Positions 6,542 through 14,499 are shown, counted from the first letter of the stretch. The stretch is DNA of 17,970 nt from an uncultured Oscillospiraceae bacterium (GCA_934597535.1 CAKTRT010000023.1:1-17970); one strand, 5' to 3'. Numbers and translations are program-made. Notes: generated by a model not told the origin, from the sequence alone.

Positions 6542-7219
6542 TCATTGCAGCTTTTCCAGCGCGTCCTTCGCGGCCATCTGCTCAGCTTCCTTCTTGCTGC
6601 GGCCCGCGCCCCTGCCCACGGGGGCTCCGTTGAGCAGCACCTCAAAAAAGAAGGTCTTGTCGTGATCCGGCCCGCTCTCGCCGGTCAGGCGGTAGGCGAG
6701 CGCCTGATTCGGCGAGCGCTGCACAAATTCCTGCAGAAGCGTCTTATAGTCGCGGCGCTTTTCCTCGGCGACCTCCTCGCGCTCGGTATCGAGCAGCACG
6801 CGGTGGATGAGCGCGCTGGCCACGCCGATGCCGCCGTCGAGATATACAGCGGCAAACACTGCCTCGGTCGCGTCGGCCAGGATGGACGGGCGCGTGCGGC
6901 CGCCGCAGCTCTCCTCGCCGTTGCCGAGCTTCAGGTACTTTCCCAGCTCCAGCCGCTGCGCGACCTCGTGCAGGCTGTCCTCGCACACGAGCAGCGCGCG
7001 GATGCGCGTCAGCTCGCCCTCCGGCGCGTTTGGGTGCTTGGCGAAAAGATACTCCGCCGTGACAAAGCCGAGCACACTGTCGCCCAGAAATTCGAGCCGC
7101 TCGTTGCTGAAGATATTCGCGCCGCGATGCTCGTTGGCATATGAGCTGTGGCGCAGCGCCTCTTCGAGCAGCGCGGGGTTTTTAAATTGATATTGCAGCT
7201 TTTCCGAAAGCGCCTGCAT
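6542..7219 (-). CDS. rnc: Ribonuclease III
   Basis: This 225-residue double-strand-specific endoribonuclease processes rRNA precursors and structured mRNAs. The signature helix NERLEFLGDSV is at 39-49 with catalytic Glu43 and Asp47. The second acidic pair is Asp116 and Glu119 in SILADATEAVFAAVYLDGG. A double-stranded RNA-binding domain fills about residues 150-225, with the usual GPDHDKTF and RSKKEAEQMAAKDALEKL elements. The ATG at 7217-7219 is chosen because AGGAGGGG precedes it and family proteins begin here. The reading frame is open 93 nt further upstream, but that part lies in the hairpin region after acpP and has no family similarity. Placement next to acpP and plsX is standard for Bacillota. 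Confidence 0.97.
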   Translation of the reverse strand: MQALSEKLQYQFKNPALLEEALRHSSYANEHRGANIFSNERLEFLGDSVLGFVTAEYLFAKHPNAPEGELTRIRALLVCEDSLHEVAQRLELGKYLKLGNGEESCGGRTRPSILADATEAVFAAVYLDGGIGVASALIHRVLLDTEREEVAEEKRRDYKTLLQEFVQRSPNQALAYRLTGESGPDHDKTFFFEVLLNGAPVGRGAGRSKKEAEQMAAKDALEKLQ

Positions 7220-7243
7220 CCTGCTCCCCTCCTGATAAAAGGA

Positions 7244-7272
7244 CGCCCCGCGCACGGCGGGGCGGCTTTTTT
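7244..7272. terminator. Hairpin between acpP and rnc, strongest T run on the plus side
   Basis: A perfect 8-bp GC stem (CGCCCCGC 7244-7251, GCGGGGCG 7257-7264) has a 5-nt loop. Read on the plus strand it is followed by GCTTTTTTCGCTTTTT, a classic terminator. Read on the minus strand, the direction of the genes, only TCCTTTTATC follows. It may partly attenuate rnc relative to acpP, and may block antisense transcripts entering acpP. Confidence 0.65.
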
Positions 7273-7278
7273 CGCTTT

Positions 7279-7524
7279 TTAACCGAGTTTTGCGCTCAAA
7301 TAGCGCACGCAATCGCCGACGGTCTTAAGGCCGACCAGATCCTCCTCGGGGATCTCATCGACTTCAAACTCTTCCTCCATGGCCATGACCAGCTCGACCA
7401 GATCCACGGAATCGGCGCCAAGGTCATCCTCGAACGAGCTGTTCATCGTGACCTCCTCCGGGTCAACGGCAAACTGCTCGACGATCAGATCCTGCATGGC
7501 TTTGAAAATATCTTCCGAACTCAT
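7279..7524 (-). CDS. acpP: Acyl carrier protein
   Basis: This 81-residue acidic helical protein carries growing acyl chains in type II fatty acid synthesis as thioesters on 4'-phosphopantetheine. The attachment site is Ser39 in the motif [19 protein letters not shown]; Val follows the serine where Leu is more usual. The length and the strongly acidic helix II are typical. The ATG at 7522-7524 has AGGAAGG about 8 nt upstream. A longer in-frame opening runs back into plsX and is a shadow. It has its own promoter in the 100-nt gap after plsX, fitting the high demand for ACP, and is followed by a GC hairpin before rnc. Confidence 0.97.
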   Translation of the reverse strand: MSSEDIFKAMQDLIVEQFAVDPEEVTMNSSFEDDLGADSVDLVELVMAMEEEFEVDEIPEEDLVGLKTVGDCVRYLSAKLG

Positions 7525-7561
7525 ACGGTTTTCCTTCCTCTCAAGGATTTTGTTCTTCCAA

Positions 7562-7590
7562 ATGATACGGCAAAGGTCCTGCTGTGTCAA
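7562..7590 (-). promoter_or_regulatory. Internal sigma-A-type promoter for acpP
   Basis: The minus strand carries TTGACA (7585-7590), a 17-nt spacer and TATCAT (7562-7567), a near-consensus promoter. It lies in the 100-nt plsX-acpP gap and would start transcription about 30 nt upstream of the acpP ATG. The -10 is embedded in a 12-mer that also occurs at the head promoter of this gene cluster. Confidence 0.75.
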
Positions 7591-7624
7591 TACCCTTTTT
7601 TGCCGCTTTCCGGCATTCGCAGCC

Positions 7625-8650
7625 TTATGCGTCCTTTCCAAGGCGCATCTTGTCGATATTCTGCCCGATATCGCTGATGATGCCGCTGCGCGCGACCTCC
7701 ATCGCCTGACGCACTGCGTTGCAGAAGCCCACCTCGCTCGCGCTGCCGTGCGCCTTGATGACGGGCTTTGAGATGCCGAGCAGCGCCGTGCCGCCGACCT
7801 CGTTCGCGTCAAGCATCTTTTTGAAATCGCCGAGCTGGCCCTTGAGCAGCAGCGCCGCCAGCTTCGTACCCATGCTGTGCAGGAGCATTTCCTTTAATTT
7901 GATGGAAAGGAGCTTGCCCGTCCCCTCAACGGTCTTGAGCATGATGTTGCCGCTGTAGCCGTCGGCAACGATGACGTCGCACTCGCCGAGCATCGCTTCC
8001 TTCGCCTCAATATTGCCGACGAAGTTGAGATGCCCTGCCTTGCCCGCTTCCTTGAGCTTCTGATACGTTTCGCGGCGCAGCGTGTCGCCCTTGCTCTCCT
8101 CCGCGCCGATGTTCAAAAGGCCGACGCGCGGGTTTTCAACGCCGAGCACCTTTTGCGCGTAGTAGCTGCCAAGGTAAGCGAATTGCAGCAGGTATTCGAC
8201 CGTGCATTCGGCATTCGCGCCGCAGTCGATGAGCACCGCCTTGCCCTTTGCCGTGGGGATCGTCGGCGCGAGCGCCGCACGGCGCAGGCCGCGGATGCGC
8301 TTGACCACGAGCGTTGCGCCGGCAAGGAGCGCACCTGTACTGCCCGCGCAGACGAAGCCGTCAGCCCCGCCGTCGCGCAGCATATTCAGCCCCACCGTAA
8401 GAGAGGAGTCCTTTTTCTGCTTGAAGGCGGTGGCGGGATCGTCGCAGATCTCGACCACCTCGGTCGCGTTGACGATTTCCATGCCCTTGGGAAGCTCCTT
8501 GCAGCCGCACTGCTCTGCCGCCTTGAGGATCTCCTCCGTTTTCCCGACGAGGACAATGTCCACGCCGTATCGTTCATGCGCCATCAGCGCGCCTTTGACG
8601 GGCGCGAGGGGGGCGAAATCGCCGCCCATGGCGTCAACGATGATCTTCAT
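7625..8650 (-). CDS. plsX: Phosphate acyltransferase PlsX
   Basis: This 341-residue peripheral membrane enzyme makes acyl-phosphate from acyl-ACP, the substrate PlsY uses to start phospholipid synthesis. It begins with the family hallmark [10 protein letters not shown] (5-14). It also contains [12 protein letters not shown], the IDCGANAE segment, [12 protein letters not shown], a [16 protein letters not shown] loop, and the C-terminal [19 protein letters not shown]. The length is normal. The ATG at 8648-8650 overlaps the trmFO stop as ATGA and has AAAGGAG 7 nt upstream, so the two are translationally coupled. acpP, encoding its substrate carrier, follows after 97 nt. The fabD and fabG genes often found between plsX and acpP in other Bacillota are absent. 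Confidence 0.97.
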   Translation of the reverse strand: MKIIVDAMGGDFAPLAPVKGALMAHERYGVDIVLVGKTEEILKAAEQCGCKELPKGMEIVNATEVVEICDDPATAFKQKKDSSLTVGLNMLRDGGADGFVCAGSTGALLAGATLVVKRIRGLRRAALAPTIPTAKGKAVLIDCGANAECTVEYLLQFAYLGSYYAQKVLGVENPRVGLLNIGAEESKGDTLRRETYQKLKEAGKAGHLNFVGNIEAKEAMLGECDVIVADGYSGNIMLKTVEGTGKLLSIKLKEMLLHSMGTKLAALLLKGQLGDFKKMLDANEVGGTALLGISKPVIKAHGSASEVGFCNAVRQAMEVARSGIISDIGQNIDKMRLGKDA

Positions 8651-9978
8651 GGGGTCACTCCTTTCTTATCACGCAGCGCCTCTTCACGTAGCGCATCAAT
8701 TAAGTCGAGCGAGCGTGCGGCGAGCGCCGCGTTCTTCACGCGCTTGCCGCCCTTGATGCGATAGCCCAGCGGCGGCATGATGCCGAAATTCACGTTCATC
8801 GGCTGGAAGTCTGAGACCGTGGTGTCGCTGATATAAAGCCCCAGCGCGCCGATGGCCGTCTCGCGCGGGAAGTCGATGGGGGGCTTGCCCTCGAGCCTTC
8901 TTGCCATCTCGATGCCCGCCAAAAAGCCCGAGGCCGCAGACTCGATATAGCCCTCCACGCCGGTCATCTGGCCGGCAAAGGCAATACGCTCGTCCGCGAT
9001 GAGACGATAGTAACGATCCAGCATCCCCGGCGAGCGGAGGTAGGTATTGCGGTGCATCACGCCGTAGCGCACGAATTCCGCGTCGTGCAGCGCTGGGATC
9101 ATCGAAAACACGCGCTTCTGCTCGGGAAAGCGCAGATGCGTCTGGAAGCCGACGAGGTTATAGACGCTGCCCTGCGCATTGTCGCGCCGCAGCTGAACGA
9201 CGGCATAAGGCTCCTTCCCCGTCTTCGGGTCGCGCAGGCCGCGCGGCTTGAGCGGGCCGTAGCAGAGCGTGTCGTGTCCGCGGCGCGCCATGACCTCAAC
9301 GGGCATGCAGCCCTCAAAGACGTTTTTATCCTCAAAGCCGTGAACCGGCGCTTCCTCCGCGGTGGTCAATGCCTGCCAGAAGGCGTCATACTCCTCCTCC
9401 GTCATCGGGCAGTTGATGTAGTCCGCCGTGCCCTTGTCGTAGCGCGAGGCGAAAAACGCCGAATCCATATCGACGCTCTCAAACGTCACAAGCGGGGCGG
9501 CGGCGTCGAAAAAGTTCAAGGTGTGGCCGCCGCCGATCTTCTCGGCGATGGCGGCGGCGAGCGCATCGCTCGTCAAGGGGCCTGAGGCGATGATGACCTC
9601 CCCCTCGGGGATAGCTGTCACCTCGCCGGGGACGACCGTGATATTCGGGTGCGAGCGGATCTTCTCGGTCACGAGCTTTGAAAAGCCGTAGCGGTCGACC
9701 GCCAGCGCGCCGCCCGCCTCCACGCGCGTCGCATCCGCGCACGCGAGGATCAGCGAATCCAAACGGCGCAGCTCCTCCTTGAGAAGGCCGACCGCGTTTT
9801 CTATCTGGTCAGAGCGCAGCGAATTCGAGCAGCACAGCTCGGCAAAATCCGCCGTGTGGTGCGCGGGGGTGGTCTTTTCGGGTTTCATTTCATGCAGCGT
9901 CACGGCGATGCCGCGCTGCGCGAGCTGCCAGGCAGCCTCACAGCCGGCAAGACCGGCGCCGATCACAGTTACTTGCAT
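8647..9978 (-). CDS. trmFO: Methylenetetrahydrofolate-tRNA-(uracil-54-C5)-methyltransferase TrmFO
   Basis: This 443-residue flavoprotein uses methylene-tetrahydrofolate and FADH2 to form the T54 (m5U54) of tRNA. An FAD-binding GAGLAG loop is at 7-12. The conserved CCSNSLRS has Cys50, and EGCMPVE has Cys224; these two correspond in spacing to the functional cysteines known in Bacillus TrmFO. GQMTGVEGYIESAASG and NVNFGIMPPL near the C terminus complete the family pattern. The ATG at 9976-9978 is chosen because the Rossmann strand starts immediately. The longer open frame upstream is the antiparallel-rich coding tail of topA read out of frame. Its start overlaps the topA stop by one base (TGATG), with GAAGAAA as a modest ribosome binding site. 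The dprA-topA-trmFO order is classic for Bacillota. Confidence 0.97.
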   Translation of the reverse strand: MQVTVIGAGLAGCEAAWQLAQRGIAVTLHEMKPEKTTPAHHTADFAELCCSNSLRSDQIENAVGLLKEELRRLDSLILACADATRVEAGGALAVDRYGFSKLVTEKIRSHPNITVVPGEVTAIPEGEVIIASGPLTSDALAAAIAEKIGGGHTLNFFDAAAPLVTFESVDMDSAFFASRYDKGTADYINCPMTEEEYDAFWQALTTAEEAPVHGFEDKNVFEGCMPVEVMARRGHDTLCYGPLKPRGLRDPKTGKEPYAVVQLRRDNAQGSVYNLVGFQTHLRFPEQKRVFSMIPALHDAEFVRYGVMHRNTYLRSPGMLDRYYRLIADERIAFAGQMTGVEGYIESAASGFLAGIEMARRLEGKPPIDFPRETAIGALGLYISDTTVSDFQPMNVNFGIMPPLGYRIKGGKRVKNAALAARSLDLIDALREEALRDKKGVTP

Positions 9979-12431
9979 CAGTTTTCTTCTTTCTCCGCGG
10001 TCTTTTTGGCCGCAGACTTGGCGGCCGTCTTCTTCGCGTCCGCCTTTTTCGTGGTCGCGGTCTTCTTTGCCGCCGTTTTCTTGGGCTTTTCTTCGCCGTC
10101 CTCGGCAGCAGCGGCTTTCTTCGTCGTTTTCTTCGCCGCGGCGTTCTTCGTCGCGGTCTTCTCCGCGCTCGCCGCTTTCGTCGTCGTTTTCTTTGCGGCG
10201 GTGCTCTTCTTGGCGGTAGGCTTCTTTGCCGCGGTCTCCGCCGCCTCGGCGGCTTCCGCGCTCTCTTCCGCCGTCTCGGCAGTCTTCTTTTTCACATAGC
10301 CGCGCTGGTCCTCGGGCACGAAGCGCGAACACGCGGGGTTGATGCAGTATGGGCGCTTAAAGCCCTTGCCCGCCTTTTTGAACATCGTCTGGCCGCACTC
10401 GGGGCAGTCGTCCTTCGTCGGCACATCCCAGGTCATAAAGTCGCACTTCTTCTCCGGATCGCTGCTGGTGGAAAATTCGCAGGCGTAGTACGTGTACTGC
10501 TTGTTCGTCTTCTTGCTCACGCCGGTGCGCTTCATCATGCGCCCACCGCACTTGGGGCAGCGGCCCGGCATTTCGATGACAAGGGGCTTGGTGAAGGTGC
10601 ACTCGGGATAGCCCGGGCAGGCTAAAAAGCGGCCAAAGCGCCCGCTCTTGATGACCATGTTGCGGCCGCAGACGTCGCACTTTTCCTCGCTGACCTCATC
10701 GGGCACCTTGAGTCTCACGCCCTCGAGCGCCTTTTCGGCGTTTTCAAGGTTGCGCTCAAAGCCGCCGTAAAAGTCGCGGATGACGTCCTTCCACGCGGTC
10801 TTGCCCTCCTCGACGGTATCGAGCTTCTCCTCCATGCGGGCGGTAAACTTCATGTCCACGATATCGGGGAAGCGCTCTTCCATCAGGCCCGTCACCACCT
10901 CGCCGAGCGGCGTGGGGCGCAGATATTTGCCGTCCTTGATGACGTATTCACGGTCGAGAATGGTCGAGACCGTCGGCGCGTAGGTCGATGGGCGGCCGAT
11001 GCCGTTCTGCTCCATCGCGCGGATGAGCGTCGCGTCCGTGTAGCGCGCGGGCGGCTGAGTGAAGTGCTGGAGCGGCGTATAGGCCTCGAGCGTCAGGCCC
11101 TGCCCCTCGACGAGCGGCGGCAGCGTGCCCTCCTTTTCCTCCTTGCTGTCGTCGTCGCGGGATTCCTCGTAAACGGCGGTGTAGCCGGAGAATTTCAGGT
11201 TGCTGGCGCTTGCGTGGAATTCATGCTCCCCCGCCATGATCTGAACGCTCACGCTGTCGTACACGGCGTTCGCCATCTGGGAGGCCAAAAAGCGGCTCCA
11301 GATCAGGCGGTAGAGACGGTACTGCTCGCCCGTCAGATCGCCCTTGATCTGCTCGGGCGTCAGATCAACGTTCGAGGGGCGGATGGCCTCATGCGCGTCC
11401 TGCGCGCCGGCCTTGGCCTTGTAGTGGCGGGCGGCCTTGGGATAGTAGTCCTGCCCGTAGCGGCCTAAGATAAACGTCTTCGCCGCGGCAATGGCTTCTT
11501 CGGAGATGCGCAGCGAGTCGGTACGCATATAGGTGATGAGACCCACCGTGCCCTCGCCCGTGATGTCAACGCCCTCGTAGAGCTGCTGGGCGATGGCCAT
11601 GGTGCGGCGCGGCGTCATGTTGAGCTTGCGCGAGGCCTCCTGCTGTAAGGTGGAAGTGGTGAACGGCAGAGACGGGGAGCGCTGCTTGTCCGTGCGCTTG
11701 ATATTCGTCACGGTAAAGGGCTTGTCGCCGATGTCGGCAATGATGCCGTCCACCTGCTCGCCCGAGGTCGGCTCGACCTTTTTACCGTCTTTTCCGTAAT
11801 AGTGCGCTTCAAAGGTCTTGTGCGTCGCCTCGTCGGTGAGGTCGGCGTCAAGCGTCCAGTATTCCTGCGCCTCGAAGGCCTGGATCTCCTTTTCACGGTC
11901 ATCGACCATGCGCACGGCGACGGACTGTACACGGCCCGCGGAGAGGCCGCGGCGAACCTTTTTCCACAGAAGCGGGCTAAGCTCATAGCCCACGATGCGG
12001 TCGAGCACGCGGCGCGCCTGCTGCGCATCGACCAGATCCTGATCGATGGCGCGCGGCTTTTCAATGCTCTCGGTCACGACCTTCTTCGTGATCTCGTTGA
12101 AGGTGACGCGCTGCGCCTTGGTATCGTCCAGGCCCAGCAGCGCCTTTAAGTGCCACGAGATGGCTTCGCCCTCGCGGTCCGGATCCGTTGCAAGATAGAC
12201 GGTGTCGCTGCTCCTGGCAGCCTTTTTGAGCTCGCTGATAAGCTCCTCTTTGCCGTGGATGGGCTGATAGACAGGCTCGAAGTCGTGCTCAACATCGACG
12301 CCCAGCTTGCTCTTGGGCAGGTCGCGCAAATGACCCATGCTGGCCTTGACCTCGTAATCCCTGCCCAGATATTTTCCAATGGTTTTCGCCTTGGCCGGAG
12401 ACTCGACGATCACCAGATGCTTCTTTGCCAT
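9978..12431 (-). CDS. topA: DNA topoisomerase I (type IA) with lysine/alanine-rich C-terminal tail
   Basis: This 817-residue enzyme relaxes negatively supercoiled DNA by a 5'-phosphotyrosine strand-passage mechanism. The TOPRIM domain has Glu10 in VIVESPAKAKTI and the acidic triad Asp83/Asp85/Glu87 in TDPDREGEAISWHL. The nucleophile is Tyr301 in GLITYMRTDS. Three C4-type zinc ribbons follow: CDVC...CPGYPEC, CPKC...CEFSTSSDPEKKC and CPECG...CINPAC. Residues about 714-817 form a low-complexity tail of Lys, Ala, Thr and Glu, resembling histone H1-like basic tails, which are not part of the core fold. The ATG at 12429-12431 has GGAGG 10 nt upstream; the longer open frame upstream is a shadow of dprA. 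It starts 5 nt after the dprA stop. Confidence 0.97.
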   Translation of the reverse strand: MAKKHLVIVESPAKAKTIGKYLGRDYEVKASMGHLRDLPKSKLGVDVEHDFEPVYQPIHGKEELISELKKAARSSDTVYLATDPDREGEAISWHLKALLGLDDTKAQRVTFNEITKKVVTESIEKPRAIDQDLVDAQQARRVLDRIVGYELSPLLWKKVRRGLSAGRVQSVAVRMVDDREKEIQAFEAQEYWTLDADLTDEATHKTFEAHYYGKDGKKVEPTSGEQVDGIIADIGDKPFTVTNIKRTDKQRSPSLPFTTSTLQQEASRKLNMTPRRTMAIAQQLYEGVDITGEGTVGLITYMRTDSLRISEEAIAAAKTFILGRYGQDYYPKAARHYKAKAGAQDAHEAIRPSNVDLTPEQIKGDLTGEQYRLYRLIWSRFLASQMANAVYDSVSVQIMAGEHEFHASASNLKFSGYTAVYEESRDDDSKEEKEGTLPPLVEGQGLTLEAYTPLQHFTQPPARYTDATLIRAMEQNGIGRPSTYAPTVSTILDREYVIKDGKYLRPTPLGEVVTGLMEERFPDIVDMKFTARMEEKLDTVEEGKTAWKDVIRDFYGGFERNLENAEKALEGVRLKVPDEVSEEKCDVCGRNMVIKSGRFGRFLACPGYPECTFTKPLVIEMPGRCPKCGGRMMKRTGVSKKTNKQYTYYACEFSTSSDPEKKCDFMTWDVPTKDDCPECGQTMFKKAGKGFKRPYCINPACSRFVPEDQRGYVKKKTAETAEESAEAAEAAETAAKKPTAKKSTAAKKTTTKAASAEKTATKNAAAKKTTKKAAAAEDGEEKPKKTAAKKTATTKKADAKKTAAKSAAKKTAEKEEN

Positions 12432-12436
12432 GAATG

Positions 12437-13648
12437 TTATTCCTCCAGTAGTGTGACGTTCAATGAAAAATGCTTGCCGCCAAGCTGCGCGACAAAGCCG
12501 TCCAGCTCCAGCATCGTGAGTGCGGAGAGCACACGGCGGGTGGGGATCTGCGTCTTTTCGATCAGGTCGTCTACCTGCAGCGCGCCGTCTTTCAGCGTGC
12601 GCAAAATGGCGATCTGGTCGTCGGTCAGCCCCGTGTCGTTGGTTTTTAAGTTGATCGCCGGCAGCGACGGCGCTTCCTCCGCCGCGGCCTGCCTGGCGCG
12701 CGCTTGCTCCTCGCGCGCCCGATAGCCGAGCGTGCGCGGCAGCTCCACGCGCTCGCCGAGTATCTTGTGCGGGTACATCCCCTCGTATTCGCGCAGGACG
12801 TCCCAGCTGTCGGTGATGAGGGCGGCGGCGCCATCGGCGATCAGGCGGTTGCAACCGCGGCTCATGGGCGCGTCGATGGGGCCGGGGACGGCAAAAACGT
12901 CGCGCCCCTGCTCAAGCGCTGTATTGGCCGTAATGAGCGCGCCGCTCTTTTCCGGCGCCTCGACCACGATGGCAGCTAAGCTCAGGCCGCTGATGATGCG
13001 GTTGCGCACAGGGAAGTGCCATGCCTCGGCCGCCGTTCCGGGCGGATATTCGCTGATGAGCGCGCCTGAGGCCGCGATATCGCGGTACAGCCACTCATTT
13101 TCCGCCGGGTAGACAACATCGATGCCGCTGCCGAGCACGGCAATGGTCTTCCCGCCCGCGCGCAGCGCGCCGCGATGGGACGCGCTGTCCACGCCCGCCG
13201 CTGCGCCGGAGATCACGAGCGCGCCCTGCTTCGCAAGGCCGTAGGCGATCTTCTCCGCCGCTTCGATGCCGTAGGGCGAGGCCTTGCGCGTGCCGACCAT
13301 GGCGATGGCGGCCTCCTCGTCGATAACGGGGAGCTGGCCTTTGACATAAAGCAGGCACGGCGGCTCAAAGATATTGCGCAGGCGCATCGGATAGTCCGCG
13401 TCCTGCATCGTGAGAAGCCGCAGCCCCAGCCGCGAACACGCGCCGAGGATGCGATCGGCGTTTTCCAGTGATTTTTCCTTAAGCAGCGCGATCTGCCGCG
13501 GCTCGATCCCCTCGACAAGGCGGTATTCGTCCTCGTCGGCATAATAGATGTTCTCCGGCGTGCCGAAATGATCCAGCAGCGACAGCTTTGAGCGGTTCGT
13601 CAGCCCCTTGACCTCTGAGAGCCACACCCAGTATTTCAACCCCGCCAT
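12437..13648 (-). CDS. dprA: DNA-processing protein DprA/Smf
   Basis: This 403-residue cytosolic protein binds incoming single-stranded DNA and loads RecA during natural transformation. It is also conserved in species not known to be competent. An N-terminal helix-hairpin-helix/SAM-like region covers about 1-75. The Rossmann-like DprA core runs from AMVGTRKASPYG (116-127) through SGAAAGVDSASH (147-158), VLGSGIDVVYP (171-181), FPVRNRIISGLS (212-223) and SGALITANTALEQGRDVFAVPGPI (235-258). A C-terminal winged-helix domain covers about 340-403. The loop usually seen as SG-x-ARGID has Ala in place of the basic residue. The ATG at 13646-13648 has a perfect AAGGAGGTG box. Whether the cell is competent cannot be judged here. 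Confidence 0.96.
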   Translation of the reverse strand: MAGLKYWVWLSEVKGLTNRSKLSLLDHFGTPENIYYADEDEYRLVEGIEPRQIALLKEKSLENADRILGACSRLGLRLLTMQDADYPMRLRNIFEPPCLLYVKGQLPVIDEEAAIAMVGTRKASPYGIEAAEKIAYGLAKQGALVISGAAAGVDSASHRGALRAGGKTIAVLGSGIDVVYPAENEWLYRDIAASGALISEYPPGTAAEAWHFPVRNRIISGLSLAAIVVEAPEKSGALITANTALEQGRDVFAVPGPIDAPMSRGCNRLIADGAAALITDSWDVLREYEGMYPHKILGERVELPRTLGYRAREEQARARQAAAEEAPSLPAINLKTNDTGLTDDQIAILRTLKDGALQVDDLIEKTQIPTRRVLSALTMLELDGFVAQLGGKHFSLNVTLLEE

Positions 13649-13664
13649 ACGGGAACACCTCCTT

Positions 13665-14426
13665 TTATCGGTACATCTCCCACAAGACCACCGTTGCCGC
13701 GATGGCCGCGTTCAGCGACTCGCAGCGCGGACTCATGGGAATTTTCAGCGTCTTGGCACAGGCATCCAGCAGCTGCTGCGACAGCCCGCGCCCCTCGCTG
13801 CCGATGGCGACAGCGGCCCTGGACAGGTCGGCGTCAGCAAGCGGAACGGTGTCCTCGCGCAGCGCCGTGCCATAGAGCGGGATATCGCTTTTCGCAAGCA
13901 GCGCGAAAAGCTCCTCCGGCGCAGCGCTGTACGCCGCGCGTCGGAAGATCGCGCCCATCGTGGCGCGCGCCGTCTTGGGATTGAACAGATCCGCGCAGGC
14001 GTTGACCAGAAACACGCCGTCGCAGTCAAAGGCGTCCGCCGTGCGCAGAATGGTCCCGACGTTTCCGGGGTCCTGCACGCCGTCGAGCACGAGATAGTGC
14101 CTGCCCGAAAGCGTTTCGGGCAGCTTCGTCTCAGGCAGCGCCACGGTGAACAGCGCGCCCTGCGGCGTTTCCATCGGGCTCACCGAGCGCATCAGATCCT
14201 CGCTCACGCGCACGGCGCGCACGGTATCGGGAAGCGCCGGAATCTCCACACCGTCGGAGAACACCGCCGTTTTGACCGACGCGCCCCACTTGAGCGCTTC
14301 GTCCAAGAGCTTCGTCCCGTCGCAGAGGTATTCGCCGCTCTTTTTGCGATAAGGCCGGGAGGAAGCGAGCTTGCGCAGGTGCGTCATCAGCGGATTCTGC
14401 CGGCTCACGATCGATTCGATGCGCAT
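13665..14426 (-). CDS. SpoU/TrmH-family RNA 2'-O-methyltransferase
   Basis: This 253-residue SPOUT-fold enzyme transfers methyl from S-adenosylmethionine to a ribose 2'-OH of rRNA or tRNA. The N-terminal substrate-binding domain contains KKSGEYLCDGTKLLDEAL (28-45). The methylase domain shows motif 1 at 115-129 (DGVQDPGNVGTILRT), motif 2 GSEGRGLS (209-216) and motif 3 at about 229-244 (IPMSPRCESLNAAIAA). Motif 3 has SPR where many relatives have a glycine after Met. The precise target (RlmB-like 23S rRNA or other) cannot be decided. The ATG at 14424-14426 is chosen for the AAGGAGGG box 6 nt upstream; an in-frame ATG at 14471 lacks one. It is the first gene of the minus-strand run, 16 nt before dprA. 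Confidence 0.92.
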   Translation of the reverse strand: MRIESIVSRQNPLMTHLRKLASSRPYRKKSGEYLCDGTKLLDEALKWGASVKTAVFSDGVEIPALPDTVRAVRVSEDLMRSVSPMETPQGALFTVALPETKLPETLSGRHYLVLDGVQDPGNVGTILRTADAFDCDGVFLVNACADLFNPKTARATMGAIFRRAAYSAAPEELFALLAKSDIPLYGTALREDTVPLADADLSRAAVAIGSEGRGLSQQLLDACAKTLKIPMSPRCESLNAAIAATVVLWEMYR

Positions 14427-14469
14427 TGCCGTCCCTCCTTCTTCGCTTTCTTTTATATATGTGTACCAC

Positions 14470-14499
14470 ACTATATTATCAAATGATACGGTTTGTCAA
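14470..14499 (-). promoter_or_regulatory. Head promoter of the minus-strand gene run
   Basis: The minus strand carries TTGACA (14494-14499), an 18-nt spacer and TATAGT (14470-14475). The spacer contains TATCA-TT-TGATA, an inverted repeat. A second imperfect inverted repeat (ATATAGTGT/ACACATATAT) spans about 14455-14477, over the -10 and start region. These could be operator sites. The 44 nt below the -10 carry the untranslated leader and ribosome binding site of the methyltransferase gene. Confidence 0.7.

Noticed and set aside
9981..10292. A possible CRISPR-like or tandem DNA repeat in the topA 3' region
   Set aside because: The repetition is at codon level (Lys, Ala, Thr), irregular in period and in frame with topA, so it is a low-complexity protein tail.
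9856..10299. A hydrophobic plus-strand frame (147 codons) rich in Phe, Ala and Val, looking like a membrane protein
   Set aside because: It is the antisense of the Lys/Ala-rich topA tail; AAG and GCC repeats read backwards give Phe/Leu and Ala/Gly, so the hydrophobicity is an artefact.
9979..10332. An N-terminal extension of TrmFO of 118 residues
   Set aside because: The extension is topA tail sequence read in another frame; TrmFO proteins begin with the FAD-binding strand, as at 9978.
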